In this document: positions 37,234-46,286 of the stretch, piece after piece
Layout: every line of letters starts with the position of its first letter
How positions within the stretch are numbered: the stretch's first letter is position 1
From: Verrucomicrobia bacterium Tous-C9LFEB
GTDB lineage: Bacteria; Verrucomicrobiota; Verrucomicrobiia; Methylacidiphilales; UBA1321
Reading direction: 5' to 3'
Assembly (NCBI GenBank): GCA_002304345.1
Contig: NEUU01000006.1
Location: 62,001-126,000, forward strand
DNA: 64,000 nt
The notes under the pieces: generated by a model
Told to the model about the DNA's origin: nothing
The model's database searches: none
The model's input: only the letters and a program-made list of their open reading frames with translations
Translations under genes and position numbers: made by a program

Positions 37234-39096
37234 ATGCTACTGGTAGCACGCAAGAAGGCTTTGACACCGCCCGCCTCGGTCCATAGTAATGCCGTGTCAC
37301 CCAGTACTTCTGCCCACCTGCTGTCTCCCTCCCGCAAACGGGACCGGAGTCCTCTTTCCACCCCGCGCCCTTCTCTCGCGGCTCTGCCACTGCAACCGGT
37401 TCGCCCGGTCCGGTCACTGAATGGCCTGTGGAATTTCGCGTTCCTCGGCGCTATCAAGCTCGATTCCTTCGATCCCGCGCAGCGCCACGAGTGGGAGAGG
37501 CTTCCCGTGCCCAGTGCGTTTGACGTCCTCCCCGCCTATGCGGGAAAACGCGGCGCGGCGGTGTACGAAACCACCTTCGACGTGCCTGCTCATCAACCCG
37601 CGCGAATCGAATTCGGTGCGGTCTCGATGTGGGGCCGTGTTTATATCGACGGCGTTCTCTGCCACGAACAGCGCTGCGGTTTCGCTCCGTTCTCCGTCCT
37701 GCTGCCGCCCTCCGCCGCGACCCGTCGCACGCTTACGGTGCTGGTCGATAACCGGTTCGACGCCAAACGACTCCCGATGCACGAGGAGAAATTCGATTTC
37801 TATCAATACGGCGGCATCCTGCGCGACGTCACCTGCCACCTCCTGCCGGTCACCGGACCGTTCCTCGACCGGGTGCAAGTCACCCCGCTCGCCGGTTATG
37901 CCTCCGGCGAAATCTCACTCGCCCTCACGCTCAGCGCGCCACCAGCGGGAGGCCAGACCGTGGCCATCCAGTTCGACGACGAACCCGCGCAACAGCACTC
38001 GCTCACGGCAGCACTCACCACACTCACGCTTCGCGTTCCCGCGCCACGCGTCTGGTCGCCGCAGACGCCGCACCTCCACCGGGTTCGCCTCGTCTTACAC
38101 GACCGCCACGGTCACGCGCTCGACGATCTCACCACCCGCTTCGGCCTGCGCCGGATCGAAGTCCTCAACGGCCAGTTGCAACTCAATGGCGAGCGGCTCA
38201 TTCTCCGCGGCTACAACCGTCACGAATGGCATCCCCACTACGGCCCCTGCACGCCGCTCCTGCAAATGGTGAACGACCTCCAGATGTTGCGCGACCTCGG
38301 CTGCAATTTCGTCCGCGGTTCGCACTATCCCCAGGACGCCCGCTTCCTCGATCTGTGCGACGAGTTGGGCTTCCTCGTCTTCGAGGAAAATCTCGGCTGG
38401 CAACAGGATCGTCACGTCATGGTTAATCCCGATTACCGCCGCGATCACGCCAGTTCCCTCCTCGCCATGGTGCACGCCTCCTACAATCATCCGTGCGTCA
38501 TCCTGCGCGGATTTCTCAACGAAGCGGAAAGCGATCAACCCGCCTCGCGAGCCATCTATGAGGAATCGGCCGCGCTCCTGCGCCAGCATGATCCATCCCG
38601 CCTCGTCACCTACGCCACGGACCGGCTCCCGAACGGAAAACCGGATCTCAATCTCGATCTGGTCGATCTCATCTCGATCAATCTCTACCCCGGCTGGTAC
38701 GGCTGCGAAAGCGCGGAAGATCCCCTCGCGCTCATCGCTCCCTGCATGGACAAGATGGTGCGCGTGGTGAATGAATTGGGCTTTGGCGAAAAACCGGTTT
38801 TCTTTTCCGAGATTGGTGCCGAAGGTCTCTATGGATGGCACGACCCCCATCACGACTTTTTCAGTGAAGAATATCAAGCCGCCTACCTCGCCACTGCCTG
38901 CGCCAAGGCGCTCTCGCTCGACCGCTGCTGCGGCATCGCGCTCTGGCAATTTTGCGACATCCGCACCTACGGCAAAGGCAAATCTCTCATGCGCCCCCGC
39001 ACCTTCAACAACAAGGGAACCGTCGACGAATACCGCCGGCCCAAGCTCGCTTACGCAGCGGTGAAAAAAGTTTTTCAACAATCCGCTCAAGCATGA
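37234..39096 (+). CDS. GH2-family glycoside hydrolase (beta-galactosidase/glucuronidase type)
   Basis: A 620-residue enzyme with the three N-terminal GH2 domains (sugar-binding domain from RSLNGLWNFAF at about 65, immunoglobulin-like domain, then a TIM barrel). Barrel signatures are LRGYNRHEWHPHYGP near 326, FVRGSHYPQD near 361, the acid/base Glu430 in GFLNEAESD and the nucleophile Glu526 in VFFSEIGAEG. No clear signal peptide. The ATG at 37234 lies on the operator; residues 1-55 are low-complexity and do not look like GH2, so the true start may be a downstream non-ATG codon. Likely removes terminal beta-galactose or glucuronate from imported oligosaccharides. Its stop overlaps the pseudopilin ATG (ATGA). 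Confidence 0.83.
   Translation: MLLVARKKALTPPASVHSNAVSPSTSAHLLSPSRKRDRSPLSTPRPSLAALPLQPVRPVRSLNGLWNFAFLGAIKLDSFDPAQRHEWERLPVPSAFDVLPAYAGKRGAAVYETTFDVPAHQPARIEFGAVSMWGRVYIDGVLCHEQRCGFAPFSVLLPPSAATRRTLTVLVDNRFDAKRLPMHEEKFDFYQYGGILRDVTCHLLPVTGPFLDRVQVTPLAGYASGEISLALTLSAPPAGGQTVAIQFDDEPAQQHSLTAALTTLTLRVPAPRVWSPQTPHLHRVRLVLHDRHGHALDDLTTRFGLRRIEVLNGQLQLNGERLILRGYNRHEWHPHYGPCTPLLQMVNDLQMLRDLGCNFVRGSHYPQDARFLDLCDELGFLVFEENLGWQQDRHVMVNPDYRRDHASSLLAMVHASYNHPCVILRGFLNEAESDQPASRAIYEESAALLRQHDPSRLVTYATDRLPNGKPDLNLDLVDLISINLYPGWYGCESAEDPLALIAPCMDKMVRVVNELGFGEKPVFFSEIGAEGLYGWHDPHHDFFSEEYQAAYLATACAKALSLDRCCGIALWQFCDIRTYGKGKSLMRPRTFNNKGTVDEYRRPKLAYAAVKKVFQQSAQA
37235..37248. promoter_or_regulatory. predicted LacI operator at the GH2 gene
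   Basis: TGCTACTGGTAGCA keeps both half-sites of the operator at 35924 and the flanking CGCA. It overlaps the annotated ATG of the GH2 gene. Confidence 0.75.
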
Positions 39097-39791
39097 TCCC
39101 CACCTCCCGACGCGGCTTCAGCCTCACGGAACTACTCGTCACGCTATCGATCATCGTGATCCTGACCGTGATGCTGATCCCGACCGTCCGCAACAGTCTC
39201 GAAGCCACCCGACAGACCAAATGCGCCAGCCAGATGCGGCAGATTGGCATGGGACTGTTCAACTATGCCGCGGAGAACGGCGGCAGGCTCCCGCCTACCT
39301 CAGCCGTTTATCCGACGGCGGACGAAAAAGACGCGTGGGGACACGCCATCTGGACCTATGTCGGCTATGCCGAAGCCTCCTTCAATTATCCGCGCAACGA
39401 TCTGGGGGTCAGAGCCGGGGCCAAGCAGGACAACATCTTTCGCTGTCCCTCCACCTGGATCAAGCCCATCGCCAATCCTTCGGTGGGAAATGTGAACAGC
39501 AATCTGTTTTCCTATGGCCTGAATTTCAGCCCGCTGGTGGCCCTCGGCATCACCGGTGAGGGCAAGTGGACCGTCGGCATTCCCCTCGCCAGCATCTCCC
39601 GGCCCGCTGTCACCGCCATGGTCACCGAGGACAGCTTTAGCCGCGGCGACTGGTGGGGTTACACCCTCTACTTCGGACTCATCCCCCACCAGGGCGGTGC
39701 CAACGTGCTCTTCTTCGACGGCCATGTCCAATGGTTCCGCCCCAGGGATCTTCCCGAACGGGAGTCCGATCCTTTCTGGGGCGGAATATAA
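39093..39791 (+). CDS. pseudopilin-like protein with H-x-n-DG motif
   Basis: A 232-residue protein with a short 8-residue leader, then Gly8 and FSLTELLVTLSIIVILTVML with Glu13 at +5, a good prepilin peptidase site. The C-terminal region has IPHQGGANVLFFDGHVQWF, the His...DG motif of the family. The body includes KCASQMRQIGMGLFNYAAENGG, close to the matching segments of the other two pseudopilins in the window. The ATG overlaps the stop codon of the GH2 gene. Convergent with the large GH39-like gene. Confidence 0.85.
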   Translation: MIPTSRRGFSLTELLVTLSIIVILTVMLIPTVRNSLEATRQTKCASQMRQIGMGLFNYAAENGGRLPPTSAVYPTADEKDAWGHAIWTYVGYAEASFNYPRNDLGVRAGAKQDNIFRCPSTWIKPIANPSVGNVNSNLFSYGLNFSPLVALGITGEGKWTVGIPLASISRPAVTAMVTEDSFSRGDWWGYTLYFGLIPHQGGANVLFFDGHVQWFRPRDLPERESDPFWGGI

Positions 39792-39797
39792 AACACG

Positions 39798-42700
39798 CTA
39801 CTGGCCGATGTAGTTGAACGTCACATCATCGATCAAGACCGTACCCGCTCCTTCGTAGATACCCGTCATGATCGCCGCCGATTGCGTCAGCGCCGAACTG
39901 AACGTGTACGTGTAATTCACCTGCGTGTACGCGCCACCTGCCACCACGCTGGAGCACGTCTTCATGTACGTCGCACCGGCATCGCGATTGTAAATCGCAA
40001 TGTACGGGAGAGCCGTCTCCCCGGCATTCAAACGCCGGACATACGCGGTGATCTGATACGGCCCCGGCTTAACGATGCGGGCATCCTGGAAGAGATACAC
40101 CCGGCTCGTGCCACCCGTACCGCCCCCCGCCGAGTATAAGCTCATCGCGTAATTACCCGACTGTCGGGACGAATTCGTCAGCGTGATGACACCGTTCGGA
40201 TCATACGTGTTACTACGCAGCGTCCAATACATCGGCGTGCAGGAAGCCAGCCCACCCGTCTGGAGATCCCCGCTCAGATCCTCAAAGCTCGTATTGAGCA
40301 ACAACGGTGCCGCCTCCAGCAATCCCACCCCGGTGATGTTCAGCGACGACGTGCTCACCACATAGGCGATATCGGCAATGTCGAGCGCCGTGGTTCCACC
40401 ACTCACCGTTGTCGTCAACGGCTTGCCGAAGCTGTCGATCGCCGACAACACCGTGCCACTGACCGTCACCACGTTGCGCGCGAGTTCCTGCCCGAGCATA
40501 CTCAACGTCTTGCCGTCCTTCCGGGTGAAGTAATGCCGGACGCCGAAATTGCCCGACCCGGTGAAGGTGTACTTGCCCACGTACGTGTCGGCCTTGCGCA
40601 TTTGCGTGGCAAAGACGCCCTGCACGTAACTGTCCAGCGTCGGCGAGAGCGCATACGGATCGAAGCACAGATCGGGAAATCCGAACTGATAGAACCGGTC
40701 GACACCCTGATCGAGATATCTCAGATAAAGATACGGCGTCAGGAAAAGACGATCCTTTTCGTAACTGACGGAATCCCACATCTGCTCCGTCATCCAGTGC
40801 GGCGCACCGGCTCCCTTCTTCGCATACAGCGCCGTATTGAGCGCATCGACCTTCGTATTTTCGTACCCGTGCGAGGCAAACGTATCGAACGACGAAGCCG
40901 CCCCGGCATTCAGCAGATCGTAGGGCATGTTCACATCCGCGGCGGAAACCAGGCCGAACCCGCTGATCAACACATTACACGTCGGGTCCGCCAGCTTGGC
41001 CTGCGTGTACGCCGTTTGCAGCAACGCCAGATATTCCGCCGTGGTGCCGGAGAAACTGTAGTACGGGAACGACGGATGCCAGTCGACCTCGTTCCAGATC
41101 TCCCAGTTCTTCACGTCATTCTTGTACCGCGACACCACCTGATACACGTAGTTACCCCACTCGGTATTGTTGCGCGGCTTCCAGCGGCCCGACATCTTGC
41201 TGTAGCTCGAATAACTGTTCTTGTACGTCGCGCCGGGATCAGCCGCCGCCCACGGCGGAGGATTGCCGAGCAGGCCGATCAGATCGACTCCCGCCGTCTT
41301 CGCGTGGCGCACGAGCATGTCCGTGCGCGTCCAGTTGAACCCGGTCGTGCCGGTTCCTTCCGTCGGCTGGACCGCGAACCAATAGAATCCGCTCAGATCG
41401 CCGAAGGTGCGATTCGCCTTGATGCCCATCCGGCTGAGCACCACCGCAGAATAATCCTCAATCGGGAAATGATGCCCCAAATAACGTTCCCATGTCCCGT
41501 CCGCCACGCTCGTGTCGTTCGCGGGATAGACCGCAATGGCGCTGTCGTACACCGTCGCCACCGCATTCGGATCGGTAATGGTCGCGCGCAGTTTGTAATG
41601 GCCCCGAGTCGCCAAGGCCGTCAGCGGAATCGTCGTCACCCGATGCACATAATCCGCCGCAATGCCCACGCTCGTCGTCGTATTCGACACCGTCGTACCC
41701 AACCGGTTCGTCGCCACGATATTCACCGAGTAGGTTTTCGTCGCGGCCGAATGATTGATCCCCACCAGCGCGTAGCCCGGCGTCACGCCTTCCACCAAGG
41801 ATTGATCCTCCACCTTCCACTGCGGCGTCAACGACGAGAAGCTCAGCGTGCCCTGTCGCGCGGTGTGGAAATACTGCGTCCGCGTGAGATTATTCGACGC
41901 CAGCAGCGTGGTGCGCGAATCCGCCACCAACGCCGTCGCGGGATTGGCGCTCAGGCTGCTCGTGGTCAAGGCCACATCGGAAATCTTCACCTCGGAGATA
42001 GAGAACGGATCCAGTTTCTCCACCCGGAATGTCGCTGGCAGGGGAGAAAGGGCCCCACTTGGACCTGCCGCAGTTGCGGAAAGCGTGCCATTGACGTAGA
42101 CATTCACCTGGCTGCCCCACGACATCGCCACGCGCACCTTTTGCCCCGCCACCGGAGCGAAAGTTGAAAACGGCGCATAAGCCGACCCGGAATTATTCCG
42201 CGCCAAACCCCACAGCCCCGTGCCACCACCGGCCGACGGAACATACAGCCCCATCAACGTCTTTCCGCCCGAGACGAGTTTTTGCGCGGGCAGCACCTTG
42301 AAGAGAAAATCGTATCCGCTCGAATTGCCAAATTGCGCGATCGGCCGCGACAGCGACAACGTCATCTCGATCGTCCCCTGATCCGGCAGGATCACTCCGG
42401 GCGCATACGCCTCGTACCACTGCGAATCGTTCGTGATGAGGATATCGTCGAACTTCGCCGTGATGACGTCATTCGTGCCAGTCACGAATAGCAGGTTCGC
42501 CGCCGGATTCACCAAGGGATTCACCGCCGAAAGCCACGGGACCGTACCGCCATTGACCGCTTGCACCGCGTCCGTGCAATCCGTGGTCGTGCCGTTTCCG
42601 GACAACGTCACCTTCGTATATTTCTTCAACAACGGGTCCACCGTGATACTCACCCGCACGTAATTCGTGCTCGCTGGCGCGTAAGTGGAATAATTCCCCA

Positions 42701-43271
42701 ACGTCACCGCCGTCGCACCCGTTCCGGTGGAATTGGAGACATACAACACGAGCGTGCCGTCATGGTACATGAACGCCGCCCAATCTTTTCCCGTCGTCAG
42801 GTCGGTCGTGGCCGCTCCGAAATAGACCTGCGCCTGATTCCCCGTGCCCGCGCTCACCCCGGTCAGATTCATCGCGAAGGAGAGCGTGAACGGCTGCATC
42901 AAATCGAGCCCGTTCGTCCCCGCCAGATTCAGGTAAGCGCCATAAGCCGTCGACGCACTCGCGTCGGTGATCTGGAACGCCATCGCACCCGCCGCCGGAT
43001 TACTCGTCGTCAACGTCATCGCGGTCGTGGTGCCGAACAGCGTCGACCACACATTTCCCGCTGGCGCCTGCACATCGCGCACTCCGATGACCGTCCCGCC
43101 CGCCGTGTACGAAGGCGACCCCGTGGACTGCGTTGTTTCAAAGCTGGTGGCGAATTGGGCCCGTACTTCTCCTGAGATCAAAAACCCCACCAGCCAGACG
43201 AGCAGCCAGGTGAGGAGGCGTAGACAGAACGACGAATGTTGACGGAGTTCCAGTATCGATTTTGGTTTCAT
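39798..43271 (-). CDS. very large secreted GH39-like glycosidase
   Basis: A 1157-residue exported protein. After a signal peptide (to about residue 37, EVRAQ) come two LamG/jelly-roll-like regions (about 40-260 and 270-430), a linking beta domain with TYSVNIVATNRLG and HYKLRATITDPNA, then a clan GH-A barrel with Glu728 in NWEIWNEVDW as acid/base and Glu829 in HWMTEQMW as nucleophile, and a C-terminal carbohydrate-binding-like domain starting LLLNTSFEDLSGD. It has no PEP-CTERM tail and ends in VTFNYIGQ. I chose the ATG at 43271. The product may act on a long insoluble chain given its several accessory domains. The substrate is unknown. Confidence 0.75.
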   Translation of the reverse strand: MKPKSILELRQHSSFCLRLLTWLLVWLVGFLISGEVRAQFATSFETTQSTGSPSYTAGGTVIGVRDVQAPAGNVWSTLFGTTTAMTLTTSNPAAGAMAFQITDASASTAYGAYLNLAGTNGLDLMQPFTLSFAMNLTGVSAGTGNQAQVYFGAATTDLTTGKDWAAFMYHDGTLVLYVSNSTGTGATAVTLGNYSTYAPASTNYVRVSITVDPLLKKYTKVTLSGNGTTTDCTDAVQAVNGGTVPWLSAVNPLVNPAANLLFVTGTNDVITAKFDDILITNDSQWYEAYAPGVILPDQGTIEMTLSLSRPIAQFGNSSGYDFLFKVLPAQKLVSGGKTLMGLYVPSAGGGTGLWGLARNNSGSAYAPFSTFAPVAGQKVRVAMSWGSQVNVYVNGTLSATAAGPSGALSPLPATFRVEKLDPFSISEVKISDVALTTSSLSANPATALVADSRTTLLASNNLTRTQYFHTARQGTLSFSSLTPQWKVEDQSLVEGVTPGYALVGINHSAATKTYSVNIVATNRLGTTVSNTTTSVGIAADYVHRVTTIPLTALATRGHYKLRATITDPNAVATVYDSAIAVYPANDTSVADGTWERYLGHHFPIEDYSAVVLSRMGIKANRTFGDLSGFYWFAVQPTEGTGTTGFNWTRTDMLVRHAKTAGVDLIGLLGNPPPWAAADPGATYKNSYSSYSKMSGRWKPRNNTEWGNYVYQVVSRYKNDVKNWEIWNEVDWHPSFPYYSFSGTTAEYLALLQTAYTQAKLADPTCNVLISGFGLVSAADVNMPYDLLNAGAASSFDTFASHGYENTKVDALNTALYAKKGAGAPHWMTEQMWDSVSYEKDRLFLTPYLYLRYLDQGVDRFYQFGFPDLCFDPYALSPTLDSYVQGVFATQMRKADTYVGKYTFTGSGNFGVRHYFTRKDGKTLSMLGQELARNVVTVSGTVLSAIDSFGKPLTTTVSGGTTALDIADIAYVVSTSSLNITGVGLLEAAPLLLNTSFEDLSGDLQTGGLASCTPMYWTLRSNTYDPNGVITLTNSSRQSGNYAMSLYSAGGGTGGTSRVYLFQDARIVKPGPYQITAYVRRLNAGETALPYIAIYNRDAGATYMKTCSSVVAGGAYTQVNYTYTFSSALTQSAAIMTGIYEGAGTVLIDDVTFNYIGQ

Positions 43272-43613
43272 TTGGTTGGGGGTGGTTTTGGGGAGGTACG
43301 ACAAAAGACGCAACCCGCGCCCGGTCCGATTCGACCGGGGCAACCCAGAAAAAAGAGGAACTCCGATTTACCGATGTGTTCCAAGTGAGGCTTTTATTAT
43401 TCCAGCTGAAACAATATTTCCGCTGAATAATTGCCTTACCCATTAGACGAAGTTACGTTTTTCGTTATTTAGGCGCAATATGCAAGCCGTTGAATCTGTT
43501 AAATACTGTGATCATTGATCCAGATTTGAACGCTCAACCCACTACAACCAAGCGGATTGGAGAAGAAGGAGGCCTCCCGGTTGGAGCAAACTAACCGGGA
43601 GGGCTTAAAAAAA
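43272..43613. other. intergenic region, promoter of the 1157-residue enzyme plus terminator
   Basis: This 342-base gap lies between two minus-strand genes. The left part should hold the promoter and leader of the large glycosidase gene; a GC-rich dyad around 43318-43340 (cccggtccgattcgaccggg) is visible. The middle is AT-rich without a recognisable gene, and the right end holds a hairpin (43573-43602). I see no RNA gene or repeat. Confidence 0.4.
43573..43602 (-). terminator. hairpin after the FAD oxidoreductase gene
   Basis: CCTCCCGGTT and AACCGGGAGG form a perfect 10-bp stem with a 10-base loop, 11 bases past the stop of the minus-strand gene at 43614. There is no clean T run on the minus-strand side, so an intrinsic terminator is only probable; the hairpin may instead protect the 3' end. 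Confidence 0.5.
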
Positions 43614-45014
43614 CTAGATACTCACCAATGCACCTAACGACTTTTTAGAATCAGTCGTATTGGAAGCCATTTCAGGCAGGTAAGCTCCCCGCGCCTGCAG
43701 CCGGTGCCGAAGCTGATCGATGTTCACCTGATGCACATCCACTGTGGTCAGCTGAAGCGATTGCGCCGCTGCCACACCCGCCGCTTCGCCCATCGCGAGA
43801 CAGACCGGCATCACGCGAATACTGCCGTGGACAATGCGTTCGCAGGAAATCGAGCGCCCCGCCACCAGCACATTGGAAAGTCCGCGCGGCGTAAGGCACC
43901 GGTACGGAATCCCGTGCGACTCGCCCTTGCCATAGCGGTCGAACCGCGTTTCCACGTCGATCTTGTGCGAGTGAATCGCCTCATCCTTCGTGAAATGCAA
44001 ATCGATGAAGTAGGAGTTGCGGCAAATCTCATCCGGGAAACTCCGCCGTGCCATGTAATCCTGCAACGTCAGCACGTAATCGCCGATAATCCGCCGCGTC
44101 TCGCGCACACCGAGCATGGAAGCCGTGCTAACAAGGAATGCGCGACCAAACGCTTCCGGCAGATATTCCGCCAACGCCCGGCGAAACGCCTCCGCCATTT
44201 TGCGCCCCATCATCAGCGCCTTGGTCGCGATCTTCGGATCGGTGTTGTCCACCTTCCATAGGTGACCTGCATTGAAGCCGACCGTGCCCGGTCCGATGAG
44301 CGTATTGCACAGATGCGAATCGGGAATCTCCGGGTACTTGCCCGAAGCGAGAATGTCGAAGATCGGACTCTTCTTGTTATTCGGATGCAGGGACGGACCG
44401 CGATGATAGGCCGCTTCATCGACATTGGTGAGAATGAAGCAATGCGTCGCCGGCTGCGTCGTTCCATCATCGTCGCCTTTTTGAAACAGCGCACCCGCCC
44501 ATGCCGCGAGATCTCCGTCGCCCGTGCCGTCAATGAACACCTTCGCCTTGAACGCGGTCAGTCCCGCCTTGTTCGCCACCACGATGGCGTTCACCTCGCG
44601 GGCGGAAGTCATCTCCACCGAAGCCAGCGTCGTTTGAAAAAGCACCTCCACGCCCGCCTCGGTCACGAGGTCATCATAGATGCGCTTCAACTTCTCCGGA
44701 TCGATCGGCACCCAATCCATGCGGTCGGGCTCGATGTGCGCCAAGCCTTTCTTCGAGGCCTGAAAAATCTTCTCCGCCAGCCCGCGATAAATGATCTTCT
44801 CCTGATCCGAGAACGGACACCACGTCGGCACCAACGCGGTGGTCCCCGCGCCGCCAAGCGATCCCGTGCCCTCGATCAACAGAGTCTTCGCGCCCTCTTC
44901 TGCCGCCGCAATCGCCGCCGCGCAACCGGCGGGACCGCCGCCGACCACAATGACATCCCAGGAATCATCGAAAGGAATGGGGCGCGCCGGGAGGGAAAAA
45001 GATTTTGGATTCAT
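43614..45014 (-). CDS. FAD-dependent oxidoreductase (FAD_oxidored family)
   Basis: A 466-residue flavoprotein with the nucleotide motif VIVVGGGPAGCAAAIAAAEEG ending in LLIEGTGSLGGAGT, a central DGTGDGDLAAWAGA segment, and the C-terminal VLVAGRSISCERIVHGSIRV and AMGEAAGVAAAQS motifs. It is a paralogue of the protein encoded at 9106 and has the same domain order. No signal peptide. It is divergent from an AraC gene and probably controlled by it. The role is oxidation of a sugar-derived or other substrate; no specific reaction can be read. Confidence 0.85.
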   Translation of the reverse strand: MNPKSFSLPARPIPFDDSWDVIVVGGGPAGCAAAIAAAEEGAKTLLIEGTGSLGGAGTTALVPTWCPFSDQEKIIYRGLAEKIFQASKKGLAHIEPDRMDWVPIDPEKLKRIYDDLVTEAGVEVLFQTTLASVEMTSAREVNAIVVANKAGLTAFKAKVFIDGTGDGDLAAWAGALFQKGDDDGTTQPATHCFILTNVDEAAYHRGPSLHPNNKKSPIFDILASGKYPEIPDSHLCNTLIGPGTVGFNAGHLWKVDNTDPKIATKALMMGRKMAEAFRRALAEYLPEAFGRAFLVSTASMLGVRETRRIIGDYVLTLQDYMARRSFPDEICRNSYFIDLHFTKDEAIHSHKIDVETRFDRYGKGESHGIPYRCLTPRGLSNVLVAGRSISCERIVHGSIRVMPVCLAMGEAAGVAAAQSLQLTTVDVHQVNIDQLRHRLQARGAYLPEMASNTTDSKKSLGALVSI

Positions 45015-45112
45015 ACAGCTCTGGGATAGATGGGTCGTTACCCTAAATTAGATCGGCATACCGCGTCCCGCCAGTAAATCGAATTGCCAGATTTCCCTAA
45101 ATAGTTATATAA

Positions 45113-46048
45113 ATGTGGCATATGGCTCCCGCTCCCGAACCGGTCGATCCTTTGGAAAACTGGTTTGATTTCCGCGTGCAACTCCTCTGGGCCTATGATG
45201 GTCCCCTCGAAAAATGGCGTTCCTGCGCCCTCGAAACCGATGCCATTGCGGCCTGGCTCCTGCGCAAGGGTTCCGTCACGCTCACCTACAAAGGCGGCAC
45301 GGAAATTCACGGTCCCGGCCGCTGGATCTTTCCCCGCGCCGAGGACGGCTGGCAGGACTTCAGCGAGGACACGGAAATCCTCTCCATCCGTTTCGCCGCG
45401 GAATGGCCCACCGGCCAATCGCTCTTCGACCGCTCGCGAACCCTCTCGATTCCCGCCGAGCAACTCCCCCACATGACCCGCATCGCCCAGCGGCTCGCGC
45501 GGCTCGTGGCCGTAAGCTACCCCGGAGTGAAAGAGGAATTGCGTCGCATGCCGGGGACCCCGGAAAAATACTTCGAGCTGCAACGGCTGCTCTACGGCTG
45601 GATGCTCGAGTACACCACCGCGATGAAAAAGCAAAAGCTCGATCCGCATGTCCTGGCGCAGATCGACAGCCGCGTGCGCATTGCGATTCACCTCATGGAA
45701 ATGCGCAGCCTGAGCCAACCGCTGCGCGAACAGGAACTCGCCAAGAACGCGGGCCTCAGCACCAGCCAGCTCAACCGCCTGTTCGTCCGCCAGATGGGCA
45801 AGACCCCCGCTGATTACTGGGAGGAAAAGCGCATCAACTCCGCTCGCCTCGCCCTCCTGCGCTCCGATCAGAACATCAAGTCCATCGCCTTCGACCTCGG
45901 CTTCAGTTCGCTGCCCCACTTCTCGACCTGGATCAAAAAGAAGTTCGGCAAATCCCCGCGCGATCTGCGCCTCGACAGCGAGCTACGTCAGCTCTCCCAA
46001 TCCGAGGCCCGTCAGGTCCTCAAACGCAAGAAATCGCCTTCGAAGTAA
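45113..46048 (+). CDS. AraC-family transcriptional regulator
   Basis: A 311-residue regulator: N-terminal sensing domain with GRWIFPRAEDGWQDF, then a C-terminal AraC pair with LREQELAKNAGLSTSQLNRLF and NIKSIAFDLGFSSLPHFSTWI followed by KFGKSPRDLR. An alternative ATG is at 45122. It is divergent from the second FAD oxidoreductase gene and likely controls it and perhaps the large glycosidase beyond. It is the last gene of the carbohydrate region. Confidence 0.87.
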   Translation: MWHMAPAPEPVDPLENWFDFRVQLLWAYDGPLEKWRSCALETDAIAAWLLRKGSVTLTYKGGTEIHGPGRWIFPRAEDGWQDFSEDTEILSIRFAAEWPTGQSLFDRSRTLSIPAEQLPHMTRIAQRLARLVAVSYPGVKEELRRMPGTPEKYFELQRLLYGWMLEYTTAMKKQKLDPHVLAQIDSRVRIAIHLMEMRSLSQPLREQELAKNAGLSTSQLNRLFVRQMGKTPADYWEEKRINSARLALLRSDQNIKSIAFDLGFSSLPHFSTWIKKKFGKSPRDLRLDSELRQLSQSEARQVLKRKKSPSK

Positions 46049-46111
46049 TCCGTTTTCTGTCACATTTTGACTCGCGATCAGAAAGCAAGTCGCCGCTCCT
46101 TCGCAAAAATG

Positions 46112-46286
46112 TCGCACACGTAGCTCACCTAGCTCATCTAACGCAAACGTGTTTCCCCATTTCCTGCTAGAAATGAAGTCATGCGCGAAATCGGCCCCTC
46201 TGAAATTTCAAATTTAAAATCGGCAATCCCGCCTGCCCCGGACCGGGACCAAAAAGAGAGTGTAGACGTTGGGAGCGGTTCGGAGC
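46112..46286 (+). repeat. repeated leader element, copy A (upstream of dapL)
   Basis: About 175 bases that match 56957-57133 read on the other strand. Shared blocks, in order, are TCGCACACGTAGCTCACCTAG, a block with CTAACGCAAAC, a CAAAT-rich block followed by AAATCGGCA, CCCGGACCGGGACCAA, and a 27-base identical block ending GAGCGGTTCGGAGC. It lies between the AraC gene and dapL, 110 bases before the dapL start; the rest of this 347-base gap shows no gene. Confidence 0.75.

Noticed and set aside
40533..42167. 544-residue open frame on the plus strand
   Set aside because: Arg-rich antisense frame of the large GH39-like gene on the minus strand; no domain, signal or ribosome site.
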